Shown in pieces: positions 61,084-64,000 of a stretch of DNA of 64,000 nt. The notes under the pieces are model-generated. The model saw nothing but the letters and a program-made list of their open reading frames with translations. It searched no databases and was not told where the DNA came from. How positions within the stretch are numbered: the stretch's first letter is position 1; the number at the start of each line of letters is the position of its first letter. Source of the stretch: Chamaesiphon sp031376885 (lineage in GTDB: Bacteria > Cyanobacteriota > Cyanobacteriia > Cyanobacteriales > Chamaesiphonaceae). Where the stretch lies: NCBI GenBank assembly GCA_031376885.1, contig JANMEL010000301.1, positions 55,375-119,374 on the forward strand. Reading direction: 5' to 3'. Position numbers and translations under genes: made by a program.

Positions 61084-61236
61084 CTAGATAATTATCAATA
61101 GCCTCTTTATCCTAATCCATACTGTTTGGACTTGCAATCGTTGGCGTTTTCGTCTCGTTCCGAGGTTGATATTCCGCCGCGATATTATGGGATAATCTAG
61201 CTATATCGATTTTTAGCACGAACTAAGTAATTATTG

Positions 61237-61803
61237 ATGTTTTCTTGTCGAGTTAATGAGCTTCACGAACTACGGTTATTAAAAATCTCTGATGCTGAAG
61301 AATTATTCGCACTCACCAATGTAAATCGGGATTATTTGCGACAATGGCTCCCCTGGCTAGATTCAATTCATGCGATTAACGATACCAGGAGCTTCATCCG
61401 ATCGACCATCTGGCAATTTGATGACAATCGGGGTTTTGTCGCGGCTATTTGTTACGATCGAGATATTGTTGGGACGATCGGCTTCAACTGGATCGAATGG
61501 CAAAATCGGATCGGTTATATTGGCTATTGGCTAGCATCATCTCATCAAGGCAAAGGGATTATGACTAGCTCTTGTCGAATGCTCGTCGATTATGCTTTCG
61601 ACACTCTCAAGCTCAATCGATTGGTTATCGCCTGTGCTGCCGAAAATCACCGTAGCCGTGCTATTCCGATTCGACTTGGTTTCACCCATGAAGGCACTGC
61701 CAGGGATGCTGAGTGGCTGTACAATCGCTTTGTAGACCACGAAATCTACGCGCTGTTAGATCGAGATCGTTCTAATTATACTAGCGACATGGTTGTCCGG
61801 TAG
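61237..61803 (+). CDS. RimJ/RimL-type GNAT acetyltransferase
   Basis: 188 residues from the ATG at 61237 (a TTG just before it gives one more residue). GNAT pattern of the ribosomal-protein-serine N-acetyltransferase group: LRLLKISDAEELFALTNVNR, YLRQWLPWLDSI, IGYIGYWLASSHQGKGIMTS with the acetyl-CoA loop, then LNRLVIACAAENHRSRAIPI and GFTHEGTARDAEWLYNRFVD. Substrate not known; several members modify protein N-termini or antibiotics. Its end overlaps the convergent next gene by 23 bases. Confidence 0.85.
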   Translation: MFSCRVNELHELRLLKISDAEELFALTNVNRDYLRQWLPWLDSIHAINDTRSFIRSTIWQFDDNRGFVAAICYDRDIVGTIGFNWIEWQNRIGYIGYWLASSHQGKGIMTSSCRMLVDYAFDTLKLNRLVIACAAENHRSRAIPIRLGFTHEGTARDAEWLYNRFVDHEIYALLDRDRSNYTSDMVVR

Positions 61804-62140
61804 TTCGATCGAGTGGAATCGGGCTAGGAATTGGACTACCAATAATTGTCGTGGTGCAGTTCGATCGAGTGTTGCTAGGATAAATGTTATTTTGCTGAAT
61901 AATGACCGTTGGTTGACGGTGGCGACGACGATCGTGGGGATAGTTATTGTTATTATCAAAGGTATTGGAGCGGGGGAAATTATCGATCGTCGTTGTAGAT
62001 TCGGGGACTGAGATTGTCGTCGAAGAGGAACCACCGATCTCAATCGATTGACCGATTAAATCTACTGCCCCAGCCGAATTTGGCGCGATGACAAGAGATG
62101 CGAACGCCAAAGTCATAGTCAGACTAATTACATGTTTCAC
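61781..62140 (-). CDS. Small secreted hypothetical protein
   Basis: 119 residues. A signal peptide (VISLTMTLAFASLVIAPNSA, cleavage near AGA) is followed by a Ser/Thr/Asn-rich chain with TTISVPESTTTIDNFPRSN, a basic stretch (HDRRRHRQP) and a C-terminal SNCTTTIIGSPIPSPIPL, with Cys pair near the end. No family known. Overlaps the acetyltransferase 3' end by 23 bases. Confidence 0.6.
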   Translation of the reverse strand: MKHVISLTMTLAFASLVIAPNSAGAVDLIGQSIEIGGSSSTTISVPESTTTIDNFPRSNTFDNNNNYPHDRRRHRQPTVIIQQNNIYPSNTRSNCTTTIIGSPIPSPIPLDRTTGQPCR

Positions 62141-62195
62141 GATATTTTATCCCTCTAAATCAGATTTTTGTTCGCACTAATATTCTAACAAATCC

Positions 62196-62954
62196 TCATT
62201 CCTTATTACTAATTCCCATGAATTCTAAATAATTGCTACTCAATTCCTTCACCGCCAAATCGAAAAATTGCTTCCCATGTTCGGGAGTAGCCAGACTCGG
62301 ATCGGAACCCATTCTCCCATCGGGATAACGACGACGAAAATCGGCCGCGCCGAGAATTTTCCGCTCCTTAGATAGATGCTGGGGATCTAAAGGCGTAGAC
62401 TTAATTGCTTCGGGATAGAGATATTGAGTCACCGCCACTTCAGAAGGAGTAGCGTGAGATCCCTCTCGATCGCCGTACAATTCTTTTGCCAGACGATACA
62501 CACTACCGCACATAAACCAATTCGCCGTTTGACACTCGACTAGATCTGCATTATGGATTTGAAGATCGGCTAAATGAGCGTATGTTTCCGAAAAAGCTGC
62601 CTTGAGTGTGGCAATATTACCCCCATGACCATTAATGAAAAAAAACTTTGTGAATCCCGATCGCGTTAAACAGGTGATATAGTCACGGATGACCAAGATC
62701 AAAGTACTCGGACGCAAACTAATCGTCCCTGGAAAATCGGTATGATGAAGTGCCATCCCGACATTAATAGTCGGGGCGACAAGTGCATCTGTTGCGGTGC
62801 CTACCGCTTCAGCGATCGATTCGGCAGAAATAGCATCCGTGCCGATTAATCCTGTCGGCCCATGTTGTTCTGTCGAACCAATGGGGATTATAATCCCAGT
62901 AGAAGATTGGAGATATGTCTCAACTTCTGTCCAAGTACTTAGATGTAGGCGCAT
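62196..62954 (-). CDS. Creatininase family amidohydrolase
   Basis: 252 residues. The metal-binding features of the family: IIPIGSTEQHGPTGLIGTDA (Glu, His, Asp), FFINGHGGNIATL, and GSHATPSEVAVTQYL with Glu. It starts with a Trp/Glu-rich strand. Related enzymes hydrolyse creatinine, or formamides in riboflavin/F420 or mycofactocin pathways. The substrate is not clear here. A GGGGTCA array lies just upstream of the start. Confidence 0.85.
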   Translation of the reverse strand: MRLHLSTWTEVETYLQSSTGIIIPIGSTEQHGPTGLIGTDAISAESIAEAVGTATDALVAPTINVGMALHHTDFPGTISLRPSTLILVIRDYITCLTRSGFTKFFFINGHGGNIATLKAAFSETYAHLADLQIHNADLVECQTANWFMCGSVYRLAKELYGDREGSHATPSEVAVTQYLYPEAIKSTPLDPQHLSKERKILGAADFRRRYPDGRMGSDPSLATPEHGKQFFDLAVKELSSNYLEFMGISNKE

Positions 62955-62960
62955 TTATAT

Positions 62961-62984
62961 CAGGGGTCAGGGGTCAGGGGTCAG
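62961..62984. repeat. GGGGTCA heptamer repeat upstream of the creatininase gene
   Basis: Three units start 7 bases before the minus-strand ATG; C-rich on that gene's sense strand. The remaining sequence to 63191 shows no gene. Confidence 0.85.
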
Positions 62985-63191
62985 TTTTGAAAAGCTGACA
63001 ATCTAATGACTTGAGCACTTAGATCTGTCTCTCTCGCTTTGGCGGTTGCTACATCAGGATTATTTATTTGCTTGCTTGTACCATTGTGGTATCTGCGATC
63101 GCCTGCTATTAATAGTGTAGCTGGATAAAATTGCCATCTCCCCACCTTTGACCTTGACTACAGCTTGTTTCCTTTCACCAGCGATTTTGCG

Positions 63192-63950
63192 ATGATACTT
63201 GCACTTAATACATCCAATCTCTCGACGAATCAGAATCCGGTTCCTGTCACTAATCGAATTTTAGTGGTAGAAGACGAGGAATCAATCAGAGAATTGCTAG
63301 TTTTGGGATTAGAAGAAGAGGGTTATGAAGTTGTCGCGGTTGCTGATGGACAGAGAGCATTGACTCAATGTCAAGCACAAACGCCCAAACTACCCGAATT
63401 CCCCTTCGATCTGATTATCCTCGATCTGATGCTCCCCCAAGTTAATGGGCTAGATTTGTGTCGCTTCCTGCGCTATCAGGGAAATAATGTTCCCGTCTTG
63501 ATTGTCAGTGCCAAAACCACTGAAACCGATCGAGTATTGGGCTTAGAAGTAGGTGCAGACGACTATATTAGCAAACCATTTAGTATGCGCGAGCTAGTCG
63601 CTCGTTGTCGGGCGATCCTGCGTCGCCACCGTCTCAATTCTGTCCCTGAGACTCCCGTATTACAATTTCAGGATATCACTGTCTATCCTGAAGAATGTCG
63701 GGTATTGGTACGCGGCGCAGCAGTCAATCTATCACCCAAAGAATTTCGCCTGCTGGAGCTGTTTATGCAGCATCCCCGTCGGGTTTGGGCTAGAGAACAA
63801 CTACTCGATCGCGTGTGGGGTGTAGACTTCATCGGCGATCACAAAACCGTCGATGTCCACATCCGCTGGCTCCGCGAAAAACTCGAAACCGATCCCAGTC
63901 AACCTCAGTACATTGTTACTGTAAGGGGTTTTGGTTATCGATTTGGGTAG
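63192..63950 (+). CDS. OmpR/PhoB-type DNA-binding response regulator
   Basis: 252 residues from the ATG at 63192 (a TTG at 63165 is possible). The receiver domain has acidic pocket VVEDEES, phospho-acceptor Asp in LIILDLMLPQVNG, switch SAKTTETDR and Lys in YISKPFSMRE. The winged-helix output domain carries VRGAAVNLSPKEFRLLELFM, then VWAREQLLDRVWG and KTVDVHIRWLREKLE. No histidine kinase gene is adjacent before the window ends. Its TAG stop is the first unit of a GGGAATA array. Confidence 0.92.
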   Translation: MILALNTSNLSTNQNPVPVTNRILVVEDEESIRELLVLGLEEEGYEVVAVADGQRALTQCQAQTPKLPEFPFDLIILDLMLPQVNGLDLCRFLRYQGNNVPVLIVSAKTTETDRVLGLEVGADDYISKPFSMRELVARCRAILRRHRLNSVPETPVLQFQDITVYPEECRVLVRGAAVNLSPKEFRLLELFMQHPRRVWAREQLLDRVWGVDFIGDHKTVDVHIRWLREKLETDPSQPQYIVTVRGFGYRFG

Positions 63951-63989
63951 GGAATAGGGAATAGGGAATAGGGAATAGGGAATAGGGAT
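63948..63989. repeat. GGGAATA heptamer array starting at the regulator stop codon
   Basis: Units TAGGGAA repeat from the TAG at 63948-63950 for about six copies. G-rich on the sense strand. Confidence 0.9.
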
Positions 63990-64000
63990 TAAAATTCACC

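Overview
The window is chromosomal DNA of a cyanobacterium. It carries photosystem I genes (psaF, psaJ, psaL), light-dependent protochlorophyllide reductase, the orange carotenoid protein with its ketolase and recovery protein, the motility gene hmpF, very frequent CGATCG/GCGATCGC (HIP1-type) octamers and many 7-bp tandem repeats. A Chamaesiphon-like or related strain would fit, but genus is a guess. Most of the window is ordinary core genome with compact genes and repeat-filled spacers.

Layout. 0-13 kb: SLH wall protein between two related small secreted proteins, cobL (cobalamin), XPB-type helicase, por, two TPR-like membrane proteins, a divergent sucC/sucD-like pair, a zinc alcohol dehydrogenase. 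13-25 kb: membrane/coiled-coil protein, sugar-type ABC ATPase, then hmpF divergent from a CheY-CheW-MCP operon (surface motility taxis), an S8-like protease and an acetyltransferase. 25-33 kb: comB, an orphan DNA phosphorothioation-associated methyltransferase, DAHP synthase and prephenate dehydratase (aromatic amino acids), DUF1997. 33.6-43.4 kb: a genomic island in the 3' end of tRNA-Pro(CGG). 43.5-53.3 kb: DUF937, tRNA-Arg(CCT), YdcF-like, larB, typA, psaF-psaJ-psaL, tsaD, ocp-crtW-frp. 53.3-64 kb: membrane protein, murD, Uma2 nuclease, gmd and fcl (GDP-fucose), J-domain/pentapeptide protein, acetyltransferase, creatininase family, OmpR-type regulator.

The best candidate for an undescribed system is the 9.8-kb island. 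It has a tyrosine integrase next to the tRNA, a 48-bp att duplication, paired 12-bp-spaced GGGGTAAA boxes at both ends, a possible excisionase, a frameshifted primase/DUF927 helicase, a protein resembling phage small terminases, a ribbon-helix-helix regulator beside a dyad-rich control region, a zinc-cysteine coiled-coil protein of unknown role, and no capsid, tail or large terminase genes. That gene set resembles a phage satellite or a related integrative element. A decayed second integrase end just outside the left att site points to tandem integrations at the same tRNA.

A second theme is repeat biology. Almost all short tandem repeats outside the island have a 7-bp period, and most are G-tract heptamers (GGGGATA, GGGAATA, GGGGTCA). 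They are strongly oriented: G-rich on the sense strand after stop codons, C-rich on the sense strand before start codons. Several stop codons and C-terminal tails are made by the repeat. A palindromic repeat has also entered a Uma2 coding sequence in frame. All functional calls come from reading the sequence; no searches were run.
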